From: an uncultured Nioella sp.
GTDB taxonomy: Bacteria; Pseudomonadota; Alphaproteobacteria; Rhodobacterales; Rhodobacteraceae
Assembly: GCA_947495575.1 (NCBI GenBank)
Contig: CANLZL010000001.1
Coordinates: 558,001-622,000, forward strand
DNA length: 64,000 nucleotides
Direction: 5' to 3'
The notes beneath the pieces were generated by a model. That model was not told the DNA's origin. It searched no databases and saw only the letters and a program-made list of their open reading frames with translations. Positions within the stretch are counted from its first letter, which is position 1, and each line of letters begins with the position of its first letter. The position numbers and the translations under genes were made by a program. Below are positions 38,444-48,157 of this stretch, one piece after another.

Positions 38444-39563
38444 ATTGGATGAACGGCGTTGGATCGACGGATTCAAATCCCTGACGCACTTCGAAATGCA
38501 ACGTGGCAGGGTCGCCCGCGCCAACCGTGGCGATGGTCTGCCCACGGGTCACGCGATCACCACGCTCGACGCTGATATCCGCGATATTGGCGTAGACGGT
38601 CAAAAGATTTCCGGGGTGGCGCAGCACAAGGATCGGCACCTGATCGGTGTCGCGGGTGATGGCGGCCACTTCGCCGGCATCCGCCGCGCGAACCGGGGTG
38701 CCAGCACTTGCCGCGAAATCAATGCCTTCATTTCGTCCCGAATAAGGCCGCACGATCGCACCGGGAACCGGGCGTTGCATTTGCGGGCCAGCGTCTTCGA
38801 CAACTTCCTCTGCGGCAGGCGTGGGCGCATCAAGGTCCGGAGCATCGGGTAATTCGGCGGTTTGGATCGCCTCTGGCAACGGTTCAGAGGCGGACGGCGG
38901 AACCGGAGTAATCGAGTCTCCTGGCGCATTGCCATCCGGCGCGGCCGCGCTTTGCCCATTTTCAAGAACCAGAGGGATCAACAGGAATTGGCCTTCGCGG
39001 ATCGTTAAGTCAGGACCAAGGCCATTCCAATCGGCCAGGGCCCGAACAGAAACGCCGTAGAGCCGGGACACGGAATAGGCAGTTTCGCCGCGGGCCACGC
39101 GGTGGCGAACGGGTTCTGCGCCCCCCTGGACTTGAAGGGTCGGGCCTGTTGGAGCAGCGGGCGCATCCGCCTCAGCCCGATCAATGGCAGCGCTGGCGAT
39201 TGACGAAATGTCGGTCGCGGTTGCCGCACCGGGTGGGGTAATGCGACGGGGCAGGGCCAGAACCTCACCCTCGCGCAGTTGATCCGACACAAGCCGTCCG
39301 TTGAAATTGGCCAGTTCCTGCGCATCCATGCCAATGCGGGTGGCCACGTCGGACAGGCTGTCACCACGGCGGGCAAGCGCGACTTGATAGGTTGGATAGG
39401 TGATCAGGCCAAACTGGTCCGGCTCAGGACGTGGCGCCGTTGCAGCGGTAGGCGTTGAATTGGCGATGCCGTTATTGCGGAAGTCAAAATCGAAGCCCGG
39501 TGTCGTACATGCGGCAAGCAGCGGCAAGGTCAGGCCAAGGGCAAGCGCGGGGAAACGGGTCAT
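38442..39563 (-). CDS. nlpD: NlpD-like lipoprotein with LysM and degenerate LytM domains
   Basis: A 373-residue lipoprotein (lipobox LAAC, C19) with two LysM modules (about 58-105 and 155-200), Pro/Ala-rich linkers, and a C-terminal M23/LytM fold (about 270-373). The first zinc histidine is missing: the site reads NEGIDFAA instead of HxxxD, while LHFEVR is kept. Like E. coli NlpD it is predicted to activate amidases rather than cut peptidoglycan. Start 39563 follows a GAGGAT site. It is third in the order surE-pcm-nlpD, as in gammaproteobacteria. Confidence 0.88.
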   Translation of the reverse strand: MTRFPALALGLTLPLLAACTTPGFDFDFRNNGIANSTPTAATAPRPEPDQFGLITYPTYQVALARRGDSLSDVATRIGMDAQELANFNGRLVSDQLREGEVLALPRRITPPGAATATDISSIASAAIDRAEADAPAAPTGPTLQVQGGAEPVRHRVARGETAYSVSRLYGVSVRALADWNGLGPDLTIREGQFLLIPLVLENGQSAAAPDGNAPGDSITPVPPSASEPLPEAIQTAELPDAPDLDAPTPAAEEVVEDAGPQMQRPVPGAIVRPYSGRNEGIDFAASAGTPVRAADAGEVAAITRDTDQVPILVLRHPGNLLTVYANIADISVERGDRVTRGQTIATVGAGDPATLHFEVRQGFESVDPTPFIQ

Positions 39564-39690
39564 TGGCTCGGGTATCCTCAAATTCGTTTTTTCGTAACGG
39601 AACCTATTATCAATGCAGTCCCGTATCGGATGGTCAATTTTGCAATGGTTTTACCAGCAAACCGCGCATCCGCACCAGCCCAAAGGCTGA

Positions 39691-40332
39691 TTACGCGTGG
39701 CCCAGCCCTTCAATAAGCGGAACAAAGCGCACTTTGCACAATTCATCATAGTTCAGACCGTTTTCCGTGCGCGTGACTTTGATCAGGTTTTGAACGGCAT
39801 CGGATTGGCCAACCGGCAAAACCATGATCCCCCCGACCTTTAACTGGGCCAGCAGCGGCCCGGGCGGATCCTCTGCCGCGGCGGTCAGAATGATGCGATC
39901 AAACGGCGCTTGTTCCGGCAAGCCGAAACTACCATCGCCGGTGATGACAGTGATATTGTGCAGGTCCATCTTTGCGAACATCGCCTCTGAATCGCGGGTC
40001 AGGCGGCGGTGGCGGTCTACGGTATACACCCGGCGCCCCAAATGGCTGAGAATTGCGGCCTGATAGCCCGATCCGGTGCCGACCTCTAACACTTTGTCCC
40101 GTGGCTGCACGTTAAGGGCTTGCGTCATCAAACCCACGACAGATGGCTGGCTGATGGTTTGCCCGGAAGAAATCGGCAAAGGCATGTCGTCATAGGCGCG
40201 ATCGGCAAAATGCCCGCGCACGAAATCGCCCCGGTCGACCTTTTCCATGGCACCGAGCGTACGTGCATCGGTCACGCCCTTTGAACGCAGCGTGAACAGG
40301 AATTGCATTTTCTGCTCGGCGTTCCAGCTCAT
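39691..40332 (-). CDS. pcm: Protein-L-isoaspartate O-methyltransferase
   Basis: Repairs isoaspartyl residues in damaged proteins using S-adenosylmethionine. 213 residues. Motifs: [20 protein letters not shown] (substrate site) and the SAM-binding loop [19 protein letters not shown]. Its start overlaps the surE stop by four bases. Together with surE it forms a conserved repair and nucleotidase pair. Confidence 0.96.
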   Translation of the reverse strand: MSWNAEQKMQFLFTLRSKGVTDARTLGAMEKVDRGDFVRGHFADRAYDDMPLPISSGQTISQPSVVGLMTQALNVQPRDKVLEVGTGSGYQAAILSHLGRRVYTVDRHRRLTRDSEAMFAKMDLHNITVITGDGSFGLPEQAPFDRIILTAAAEDPPGPLLAQLKVGGIMVLPVGQSDAVQNLIKVTRTENGLNYDELCKVRFVPLIEGLGHA

Positions 40333-41114
40333 TCCAGGCGGGCCTTTAGGTCGGACAGCGTATCATGGGCGGTCAGATCGGCCCGCAAAGGAGTGATCGA
40401 AGTGAACCCATCCAGATTTGCACCCGCGTCGCTATCGTGCGCGGTTTTGCCGTGCTGATTGCCGCCCCTGATCCACAGGAACCGGCGACCATTGGGGGCG
40501 ATATGGGGTTCGGCACTGAAATGCGTCCCCCTACGGAAACCCTGTCGTACAACGCGCCGCCCTTTGACATTCTCCGCTTTCAATGGAGGGAAGTTCACGT
40601 TGTAAAACAAACGATAATCGGCTTCGTCCCAGATCGCATGGTCCAGAAGCGCGCGCACTGTTTCCGCGCCGTGATGGGCGGCCGCCTCAAACGGGTTGTC
40701 CAGCTTTGCGTTTTCAGGGCCGAAATATTGTGACAGGGCAATCGCAGGTAGACCTTGCAATGCCGCCTCCATAGCCGCGCCAATGGTGCCTGAATAAAGT
40801 ACGTTTTCAGCAGAGTTATTGCCCCGGTTCACCCCAGACAGGATCAAATCCGGTGGGCTGTCTTTCATGACGTCATGGATGCCCGCCAAAACACAATCAG
40901 CTGGGGTTCCTTCCGCCGCATAGCGTTGATGGGCCAGTTTCGCGATCATCGTGGGATGCGTGTAGTTGATGCAGTGGCCGACCCCCGATTGCTCAAAGGC
41001 CGGGGCTACAACCCAAACCTCACCATCGGGGCCTGCCACGTCCTTGGCAATTGCTTCAAGCACGGCCAGCCCCGGCGCGTTAATTCCGTCGTCATTGGTG
41101 ATGAGAATGCGCAT
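40329..41114 (-). CDS. surE: 5'/3'-nucleotidase SurE
   Basis: Metal-dependent nucleoside monophosphate phosphatase. 261 residues. The metal site NDDG begins at residue 7 ([15 protein letters not shown]), with [10 protein letters not shown] and [20 protein letters not shown] also present. Start 41114 gives the conserved N-terminus; an extension to 41126 adds four residues without support. First gene of the surE-pcm-nlpD unit. Confidence 0.96.
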   Translation of the reverse strand: MRILITNDDGINAPGLAVLEAIAKDVAGPDGEVWVVAPAFEQSGVGHCINYTHPTMIAKLAHQRYAAEGTPADCVLAGIHDVMKDSPPDLILSGVNRGNNSAENVLYSGTIGAAMEAALQGLPAIALSQYFGPENAKLDNPFEAAAHHGAETVRALLDHAIWDEADYRLFYNVNFPPLKAENVKGRRVVRQGFRRGTHFSAEPHIAPNGRRFLWIRGGNQHGKTAHDSDAGANLDGFTSITPLRADLTAHDTLSDLKARLE

Positions 41115-41277
41115 AAACCTGCCCAAAGCTGAATATTTCGTTGTGTTAGCTGTTGCGCTGGGATCGGTAAAGGCCCGCCGATTGGCTAGTCTGCGATCTG
41201 CCCTCTTTCTTGGTGATCTGGTGCGCGTTAGCCTCGCAAACAGGCAGCCACGACGCGATTAACGAGGGCAATCTGGT

Positions 41278-42402
41278 ATGAAGCATATCGCGATATTCTG
41301 CGACGGAACCTGGAATGCGCCCGGCAAGGCCAAACAAACCCATGTCGTCCGTCTGGCCGAAGCCGTCCGACCGGTCAATTCTAGGGGCGAAGCGCAACAG
41401 GTGATTTACCAGCATGGTGTGGGATCTGGCAAAGGCGGCAACAGGGCCGCACGGTTTTGGGATCGCATCCTGGGTGGCGCGTTTGGGCAGGGTCTGGATG
41501 AGAATATCGCCAGCGCCTATCTCAATCTGATTTTGAATTATGAACCGGGCGATCAGTTGCATGTGTTTGGCTTTTCGCGGGGGGCCTATACGGCACGATC
41601 CCTGGTGGGGCTAATCCGGTCCTGTGGTATTCTGCCCCGATCCAAGCTGCGCATGGTGCCTGACGCGATGGAGCAATACCGCAGCCGAGCAAAAAATACC
41701 CATCCCCGCGATATGGCCTCGATTGCTTGGCGGGCGGCGCATTCACCGATGGTTGCCACATCAAAGGCCGATATCGACTACCGCCAAGCGCATGGGATGG
41801 GCCGACCTGCCTTGCTGCGAGTAGCCTATCTGGGCCTATGGGATACCGTGGGGGAACGTGGTTTGCCCTCGATTGGCGGCGCGTTGGCGCGGGCGTGGAA
41901 CTCGCAATACCTATTTCATGACACCGACCTCAGCTCAATGGTGGCCAAGGCGCGCCATGCTGTGGCCATAGACGAACGGCGTCGGTTATATCCGCCAACG
42001 CTCTGGGGCAATTTGGCGGGTCTGAATGGCGGGCAGGAGGGGCGCGACCGACCTTACCAACAAATCTGGTTTGCCGGCGATCATGCGGCAATTGGCGGGG
42101 GCGGTGACAATCTCGAGCTGTCTGCCCTGACGCTGGATTGGGTGTTGGAGGGAACGGCCGGGCTCGACATAGACCACTTGGCCCTGGCGCGGGAACTGGG
42201 GCAGGCCGATCCGATGGGGCCACTCAACGGACATGCTTCCACCGATTTTCTTGGCAAGCTCATGCGCCTGTGGTTGGCAGATCGAACGGGCGTGAACGGC
42301 CAGCCGGTCGCATGCACTGACATCGCCCCAGCAACACTAGCGCGGGCGGCAAAGGATGGGGGTTATCGCCCTGCCACAATCCGGCATTGTCTTGACGCCT
42401 AA
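41278..42402 (+). CDS. DUF2235 alpha/beta-hydrolase
   Basis: A 374-residue DUF2235 protein. N-terminal IAIFCDGTWNAPG and the nucleophile elbow HVFGFSRGAYTARSLVG (S100) mark the family, which includes type VI phospholipase effectors of the Tle1 group as well as housekeeping members. No type VI genes or immunity gene are nearby, and no signal is seen, so a cytoplasmic lipase/esterase is more likely. Stops overlap by four bases with the convergent TspO-like gene. Confidence 0.88.
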   Translation: MKHIAIFCDGTWNAPGKAKQTHVVRLAEAVRPVNSRGEAQQVIYQHGVGSGKGGNRAARFWDRILGGAFGQGLDENIASAYLNLILNYEPGDQLHVFGFSRGAYTARSLVGLIRSCGILPRSKLRMVPDAMEQYRSRAKNTHPRDMASIAWRAAHSPMVATSKADIDYRQAHGMGRPALLRVAYLGLWDTVGERGLPSIGGALARAWNSQYLFHDTDLSSMVAKARHAVAIDERRRLYPPTLWGNLAGLNGGQEGRDRPYQQIWFAGDHAAIGGGGDNLELSALTLDWVLEGTAGLDIDHLALARELGQADPMGPLNGHASTDFLGKLMRLWLADRTGVNGQPVACTDIAPATLARAAKDGGYRPATIRHCLDA

Positions 42403-43112
42403 TTGCGAGCTCGGGAAAGGGCTTGTCGTCCTGCCCAAACGGAAATCACGATGACGGCGCAGGCCGAAAGGGCCACAAGAACGGCCTGATCTCCGCGCGT
42501 CAAGGCGGACACGGTGACACCGATCAATGCCCATGCCAATGCGATGCCGTATCCGAGCGGCGGGCGCCGAAGTAAGGCCAAGATGCCCACAGTCAAAACG
42601 CCAAATAGCCCAATGAAACTTGCCGCTTGCCCGCTTACCGCAGTGTATCCAGCCAAAGTTGTCGCAGCCGAAACAAAGGCGGCGGCAGTTAACCATCCCG
42701 CATAAAGCCCCAATGGCGTGGCCAGCCAAAGCCTGTCGGTCTTTGGCGCAAGGCTCATGGCCCAGAGCGCGGTGGCCAGCATTATGAAAATCCCGATAGT
42801 CGCCCAGATCGGACTGGCCAGGGCGATCGCAATCCAGAACGTGCCCGGGCCCAACGACAGTATCAGGGGAAGGCGCGTTGCGTCCCAGGCCCCGTCAAGC
42901 CGCCGCGACAGGAACCCGAAAACAGCCGCCACAATCAACCATAGATAGATCACCGCCCAGATCGAAAAGGCATAGCCTGCAGGCTGCAGGGCCAATGGCG
43001 GGGTTGGATAGGGAAAAACATCGGCCTCATAGCCTGTAAATGGCTCTGACAGAAGCGGGGAGACCGAAAAGCCAATGCTGAGGGCCACAACCAATATGGC
43101 CCTCGCCGTCAT
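42399..43112 (-). CDS. TspO/MBR-like multi-helix membrane protein
   Basis: A membrane protein of about 237 residues with seven predicted helices. The motif LQPAGYAFSIWAVIYLWLI resembles the Pro/Trp-rich helix of tryptophan-rich sensory (TspO-related) proteins, but it is longer than classical five-helix TspO. Start 43112 (MTARAILVVALSIGF) begins directly before the first helix and avoids overlapping serS; ATG 43172 would overlap it by 41 bases and adds a hydrophilic leader. Ligand unknown. Confidence 0.75.
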   Translation of the reverse strand: MTARAILVVALSIGFSVSPLLSEPFTGYEADVFPYPTPPLALQPAGYAFSIWAVIYLWLIVAAVFGFLSRRLDGAWDATRLPLILSLGPGTFWIAIALASPIWATIGIFIMLATALWAMSLAPKTDRLWLATPLGLYAGWLTAAAFVSAATTLAGYTAVSGQAASFIGLFGVLTVGILALLRRPPLGYGIALAWALIGVTVSALTRGDQAVLVALSACAVIVISVWAGRQALSRARN

Positions 43113-43131
43113 AGCTTGCGAGGTGGGATTG

Positions 43132-44424
43132 TCAGGCCAAAATTCCGTCTGCGTCGAGTTTTGTTCTACCATTCAGGTAAGGATAGAGCGCTTCGGGCAG
43201 TTGGACAGAGCCATCTTCCTGCTGACCGTTTTCAAGGACAGCAATCAGGCAACGCCCGACCGCAAGACCAGAACCGTTCAGCGTATGAACAAATTCGGGC
43301 TTGCCGCCGCCTTCGGGGCGGAACCGGGCGTTCATGCGGCGCGCCTGAAAATCACCCGCGACCGAGCAGGAACTGACTTCGCGATAGGTGTTCTGACCGG
43401 GCAGCCAGACCTCAAGATCATGGGTCTTGATCATGCCAAATCCCATATCGCCCGAGCACAGCACAACAGTCCGGTAGGGCAGTCCAAGGCGTTCGAGAAT
43501 ATCCTCGGCGCATCGCGTCATGCGGTCATGCTCGTCCATCGAATGATCGGGATGCGCGATTGTGACCATCTCGACTTTTTCAAACTGGTGTTGGCGCAAC
43601 ATGCCGGCTGTGTCGCGACCGGCGCTGCCAGCTTCGGATCGGAAGCAGAGTGAATGCGCGGTCATGCGGCGGGGCAGGCTGGCCTCATCGAGGATCATGT
43701 CATTGACGGTATTTGTCAGGGTGACTTCGGATGTGGGGATCAGCCACCAGCCTTCGCGGGTCTGGTAAGAATCCTCGCCAAATTTCGGCAATTGGCCGGT
43801 GCCATACATCATCTCTTCGCGGACGAGGACGGGGGCGTTGACCTCGGTCAAACCGTTCTCAACTGTATGAGTATCCAGCATAAATTGCGCCAGCGCACGG
43901 TGAATGCGGGCAACACCGCCCGTCAGCATCACAAAGCGCGCGCCGGAGAGTTTGGAGGCGGTTTCGAAATCCATGCCGCCTTTGACGCCTGCGATCTCGT
44001 AATGCTCTTTCGGATCAAACGAAAATTCGCGGGGGGTTCCCCACCGACGAATTTCCGTGTTGTCATTCTCATCGGCCCCGTCGGGCACATCATCATGCAT
44101 ACGGTTGGGAAGACCACCCAGCATGTCGCGCAGGGCGGCAACCTTGGTCTTTGCCTCTTCCTCAAGACGGGCAATTTCTGCTTTCTTATCAGCAACTAAC
44201 GCGCGCAGGCGTTCAAATTCGGCCTCATCGCCCGAGGCTTTGGCCTTACCCACATTCTTGGAGGCCGCGTTGCGATCAGCCTGAGCGGCCTCAGCCGCTG
44301 AGATACAGGCGCGCCGCTCTTCATCAAGGGCCAGAATGGCCGGTGATTGCGGCGCAAGGCCCCGGCGGGCCATGGCGGCATCAAAGGCGGCGGGGTTTTC
44401 ACGGATGGCGCGAATATCGTGCAT
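43132..44424 (-). CDS. serS: Seryl-tRNA synthetase
   Basis: Class II aminoacyl-tRNA synthetase charging tRNA-Ser and tRNA-Sec. 430 residues: an N-terminal coiled-coil arm (about 30-100) that grips the long variable loop, motif 2 [20 protein letters not shown] and motif 3 [15 protein letters not shown]. Start 44424 gives the canonical [11 protein letters not shown]. The upstream region carries a 11-base tandem repeat. Confidence 0.98.
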   Translation of the reverse strand: MHDIRAIRENPAAFDAAMARRGLAPQSPAILALDEERRACISAAEAAQADRNAASKNVGKAKASGDEAEFERLRALVADKKAEIARLEEEAKTKVAALRDMLGGLPNRMHDDVPDGADENDNTEIRRWGTPREFSFDPKEHYEIAGVKGGMDFETASKLSGARFVMLTGGVARIHRALAQFMLDTHTVENGLTEVNAPVLVREEMMYGTGQLPKFGEDSYQTREGWWLIPTSEVTLTNTVNDMILDEASLPRRMTAHSLCFRSEAGSAGRDTAGMLRQHQFEKVEMVTIAHPDHSMDEHDRMTRCAEDILERLGLPYRTVVLCSGDMGFGMIKTHDLEVWLPGQNTYREVSSCSVAGDFQARRMNARFRPEGGGKPEFVHTLNGSGLAVGRCLIAVLENGQQEDGSVQLPEALYPYLNGRTKLDADGILA

Positions 44425-44513
44425 GGGGGCCTCTTTCCGAGTGGGCGTCTTGGCCCTGATCTATGCACCAAAGGGCAGGGGGGTGGAACCCGGAAATTAG
44501 GGCGGCACCCCCG

Positions 44514-44546
44514 GTACACCGGGCGTACACCCCCTGTACACCCCCC
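44514..44546. repeat. Three 11-base tandem repeats, GTACACC core
   Basis: GTACACC occurs at 44514, 44525 and 44536, exactly 11 bases apart, each followed by a C/G-rich 4-mer. It lies between the stop of the pentapeptide-repeat gene and the serS start (both on the - strand). The spacing is one helical turn, which fits a protein binding on one DNA face, though it could be a simple slippage repeat. Confidence 0.7.
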
Positions 44547-44556
44547 GTGCTGACAC

Positions 44557-46005
44557 TCAGTCGGTTTGGCCCCGCCAGTATTGGTACCGCCAGGAGGGGT
44601 CGAAATCGGGCAGGGTATCTTGCCAAGCTCGCCAGCGGAAAAAGAGATCCGCCCAACCAAGTTCGTTATCGTCCCAATGGTCGGGTTGCTGACCATCCGG
44701 CGCGCGCGCCGTACGATCAGCAAAGATTTCCGACCAGAACGGGCGCAAATGAATTACGGTGGTATAATCCACTTCTCTTACAAGAGCGCCTCCAAACAAA
44801 GTGGCCGCGATAGATGTGTTTTTGTCCATCTTCGTACCTCCGAGTATTGCACCTTGAAGTTGCGCCCAACTGAGGTCCGCTCCTTGCATACTCGCTCCGC
44901 TGAGTTCGGCGCCTTGTAACTTCGCACCGATTAGATCTGACCTTCGGATATCCGACCAAGTTAAGTTCACGCCCATCATGTTTGTTCTATCTAGGATCGC
45001 TCCCTGCATCTTCGCCCAGCTGAGGTCTGCCCCCTGCATCTGGACGTCGTTGACGACCGCCCCGTTCATTCGAGCGCCGATGAGGTCTGCCATCTGAATT
45101 CTAGCCCTGCAGAATAGCCCTTGGTCGAAATTCAGATTGCTCAAGTCAAAACTTTGCAAATTTGCCCCGCGCAGGTCGATATCGCCATTTTCAATATTAT
45201 GGCCCGGAATGTCCTGCAGGCGGCCAAGGCTTTGGGCGGCTTTCTCCATATCGGGGCGGCGGACCTGGCGCAGCGATTGCGCCCACGCACGCACTGCGTT
45301 CGGTCTGGCGTCCTCGGGTGGCGATTTGGCGGGAAATTCACGGCTGAGCTCGCGAACATAGATTGACAGCATTCGAGCGATGCGCCCGGCCTCCTCTGGA
45401 CGCTCATTGGCCAGCCCCTCCAGCCGGTCAATGGCACTGGCGCGGGTGACCAGGTCATCTTGCCATTCGGTGAGGATAGCCTCCTTTTCCGTGCCCTGAT
45501 GAACAACCCTTGTGACTTGCCGCCGCGCCGCCAGCCCCTCGGCAGCGGCGTTGATCTTGTCGTTGAACAGCGCCTCGGCGGCGGTGTCGGCCTGTTTGCG
45601 GGTCAGCGTCAGGCGGATCAGCGTGAACGGCAGGGCAACCACGGCCCCCATTGTGGCCGTCAGCGCAGCGAGGGTGATCAATTTGGAGCGCAGGAGCGTC
45701 CAAAGATCGGCGTCCAGTGCCGGTGCATGGAAGGCCGCTGCAAGGATCGTCCATAGCAGACCTGCCGTTAATATTGCGAAAATCAGCCCCCAAATCAGGA
45801 TCGCGCCTTCGAATAACAGGTCGGGCAAGTCGGTCAGGCCAAGGCGGGCCTTGAGCCGGGCGGTGGCGTTCTCACCCTCTCCCTGACGCACGGATTTCAA
45901 CAGCTGATAGGTGGCAACTGTTGCCCCCAAAACAGCGGCCAGAATGATCAGTCCCCAGAAGGTTTGGGGGTTGATCGGCAGCGTTACAAATTCACTCGTT
46001 TCCAT
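44557..46005 (-). CDS. Membrane-anchored pentapeptide-repeat protein
   Basis: A 482-residue protein with three membrane helices (about 15-34, 66-90, 108-132), a helical cytoplasmic stretch (140-270), then a pentapeptide-repeat right-handed helix (about 278-393) with A(D/N)LxxA units such as MQGADLSWAKMQGAIL. The C-terminal 90 residues are Trp/Asp-rich. Some pentapeptide proteins mimic DNA, but the membrane anchoring argues for a scaffold role. No partner gene is obvious; yajC-secDF is divergent from it. Confidence 0.85.
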   Translation of the reverse strand: METSEFVTLPINPQTFWGLIILAAVLGATVATYQLLKSVRQGEGENATARLKARLGLTDLPDLLFEGAILIWGLIFAILTAGLLWTILAAAFHAPALDADLWTLLRSKLITLAALTATMGAVVALPFTLIRLTLTRKQADTAAEALFNDKINAAAEGLAARRQVTRVVHQGTEKEAILTEWQDDLVTRASAIDRLEGLANERPEEAGRIARMLSIYVRELSREFPAKSPPEDARPNAVRAWAQSLRQVRRPDMEKAAQSLGRLQDIPGHNIENGDIDLRGANLQSFDLSNLNFDQGLFCRARIQMADLIGARMNGAVVNDVQMQGADLSWAKMQGAILDRTNMMGVNLTWSDIRRSDLIGAKLQGAELSGASMQGADLSWAQLQGAILGGTKMDKNTSIAATLFGGALVREVDYTTVIHLRPFWSEIFADRTARAPDGQQPDHWDDNELGWADLFFRWRAWQDTLPDFDPSWRYQYWRGQTD

Positions 46006-46185
46006 AGCACAGCCTTCATTGCCTTTTTGCCTTTCGCCACCATATGCAAATGGAATGCAAAAAGGGGAGGGTTATTCGCGGGCATCGCCTTGCGCTCCTC
46101 TTGTTCCAACAGTAACGTGCCGCCGATTTCTAAGGGGGCGACGTGGCCCTCATCGGCCACCAGACAAAGAAAAAAGGGACGCCCT

Positions 46186-46467
46186 ATGGAAGGTATCGCC
46201 AGTTTTGTACCTCTGATCGCGATCATCGCGATTATGTATTTCCTCATGATCCGCCCGCAGCAGCAGCAGCGCAAGCAGCATCAGGCCATGATCGAGGCCC
46301 TGCGCCGTGGCGATCAGGTCATCACCTCGGGTGGGTTCATCGGCAAGATCACCAAGGTTAAGGATGACGATGAGCTTGAGGTCGAGATCGCCGATGGCGT
46401 CAAAGTCCGCCTTGTGCGCAACACCATTTTGCGTGTTGTGAACAAGACCGAACCGGCTTCGGAATAA
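46186..46467 (+). CDS. yajC: Preprotein translocase accessory subunit YajC
   Basis: A 93-residue protein with one N-terminal membrane helix followed by the conserved MIRPQQQQRKQHQ and GDQVITSGGFIGKI. It works with SecDF at the SecYEG translocon. ATG 46186 follows AAAGGGA; an upstream frame to 45964 runs into the divergent gene's leader. secD follows after 22 bases. Confidence 0.96.
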   Translation: MEGIASFVPLIAIIAIMYFLMIRPQQQQRKQHQAMIEALRRGDQVITSGGFIGKITKVKDDDELEVEIADGVKVRLVRNTILRVVNKTEPASE

Positions 46468-46489
46468 CCCCTAAAAACAAGGCGCGACG

Positions 46490-48154
46490 ATGCTCAACAT
46501 CCCTCTCTGGAATCGGGTGCTGATCTGGGGCCTCGTCGCCCTGGGCCTCGCCTTTGCGATGCCCAACCTGTTTTACCCGCGTGTCGAGCTGCATAATGAT
46601 GCGGCTGCTGAGATCGAGCTGACGGGCGCCACGACGGATGAGCTTGAGGCCGATCTTGGCCAATGGCCGTCTTTCCTGCCGTCTTCTCTGGTCAATCTGG
46701 GGCTTGATCTGCGCGGCGGGGCGCATCTGTTGGCGCAGGTGCATGTCGAGGATGTGTATCAGGCGCGGATGGATAGCCTGTGGCCCGCCGTGCGCGATGC
46801 GCTGCGCGAGGTGCGCGATGAGGTGGGCACGATCCGCCGTCAGGATGCGCCCGATGGTGAATTGCGGGTCCGGATTTCGCAGGCTGATGGCGCGGCGGTT
46901 GCTGTGGCTGCCGTGAGGGAGTTGTCGCAACCCGTGGTCAGCCTGACCGGCGCTGGGGCCTCGACGTTGGATATCCGGGCAGAAAATGATGTGATCATCG
47001 TCACTCTGTCCGAGGCCGAACGCGCGGCCACCGATGACCGCACCATGCAGCAATCGCTGGAAATTGTGCGCCGCCGGGTGGATGAGGCGGGCACGCGAGA
47101 GCCCACCATTCAACGGCAGGGCACAGACCGGATCCTGATCCAGGTGCCGGGGATTGATTCCGCAGAAGAGCTGAAGCGCCTGATCGGCACCACCGCGCGG
47201 CTGACCTTTCACCCAGTGACGGGCCGGGCCGATGGTTTGGATGACAGCGCAGGCGCGCGGGAGATCATTGTCCCCGATATGGAAGAGGGTGCGGGTTTCT
47301 ACCGCCTTGAACAAAGCCCTGTCATGTCAGGGGAAAACCTGACGGATGCGCAACCGGGATTTGATCAGAATGGGCGGCCCTCGGTCACATTCCAACTGGA
47401 CACCACCGGCTCGCGGACCTTCTGCTCTTATACGCAAGATAACACCGGATCGCTGTTTGCAATTGTGCTGGATGACGAGGTGGTCACCGCCCCGCGGATC
47501 AATGAAGCGATTTGTGGCGGGTCAGGTCAGATTACGGGCAACTTCACTGTAGCAAGTTCCACCGAATTGGCGGTTTTGTTGCGGGCAGGTGCGTTGCCGG
47601 CCGAACTGACCTTCCTCGAAGAACGTACAATCGGCCCGGAGCTGGGCGCGGATAGCGTTGAAGCCGGCCGGATTGCGGCCATGGTCGCGGGCGTTGCAGT
47701 TCTGGTCTTTATGGGGCTTAGCTACGGCCTATTTGGTCTTTTCGCCAATGTGGCGCTGATCGTAAATGTCGGCCTGATCTTCGGCCTCCTTAGCGCCATT
47801 GGCGCGACGCTGACCCTGCCGGGGATTGCGGGCATCGTGTTGACCATCGGCATGGCGGTGGATGCCAATGTGCTGATCTTTGAGCGGATCCGCGAGGAAT
47901 TGAAAACCGCCAAAGGACCAAGCCGCGCGATCGAGCTTGGCTATGAAAAGGCCCGTTCGGCCATTTACGATGCCAATATCACCACGTTCATCACCGCCGT
48001 GATCCTTTACACAATGGGCTCTGGCCCTGTGCGCGGCTTTGCCATCACGTTGGGCCTGGGTATTGTCACATCGGTCTTTACCGCGCTCTATGTCACCAGG
48101 TTGCTTGTCATCATCTGGTTCGAGCGTCGTCGTCCCAAGAAAATCGAGGTATAA
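46490..48154 (+). CDS. secD: Protein translocase subunit SecD
   Basis: RND-type subunit that uses the proton gradient to pull preproteins across the inner membrane. 554 residues: helix 1, a large periplasmic P1 region (with LDLRGGAHLLAQV near residue 68), then five more helices with GIVLTIGMAVDANVLIFERI in the fourth. secF follows three bases after the stop. Confidence 0.98.
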   Translation: MLNIPLWNRVLIWGLVALGLAFAMPNLFYPRVELHNDAAAEIELTGATTDELEADLGQWPSFLPSSLVNLGLDLRGGAHLLAQVHVEDVYQARMDSLWPAVRDALREVRDEVGTIRRQDAPDGELRVRISQADGAAVAVAAVRELSQPVVSLTGAGASTLDIRAENDVIIVTLSEAERAATDDRTMQQSLEIVRRRVDEAGTREPTIQRQGTDRILIQVPGIDSAEELKRLIGTTARLTFHPVTGRADGLDDSAGAREIIVPDMEEGAGFYRLEQSPVMSGENLTDAQPGFDQNGRPSVTFQLDTTGSRTFCSYTQDNTGSLFAIVLDDEVVTAPRINEAICGGSGQITGNFTVASSTELAVLLRAGALPAELTFLEERTIGPELGADSVEAGRIAAMVAGVAVLVFMGLSYGLFGLFANVALIVNVGLIFGLLSAIGATLTLPGIAGIVLTIGMAVDANVLIFERIREELKTAKGPSRAIELGYEKARSAIYDANITTFITAVILYTMGSGPVRGFAITLGLGIVTSVFTALYVTRLLVIIWFERRRPKKIEV

Positions 48155-48157
48155 GAG

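Noticed and set aside
38412-38852. 146-residue + frame
   Set aside because: Antisense to the nlpD-like gene, starting within the shared terminator.
43113-43172. Alternative start of the TspO-like gene overlapping serS
   Set aside because: A 41-base overlap with serS and a hydrophilic leader before the first helix make it less likely than ATG at 43112, though it cannot be excluded.
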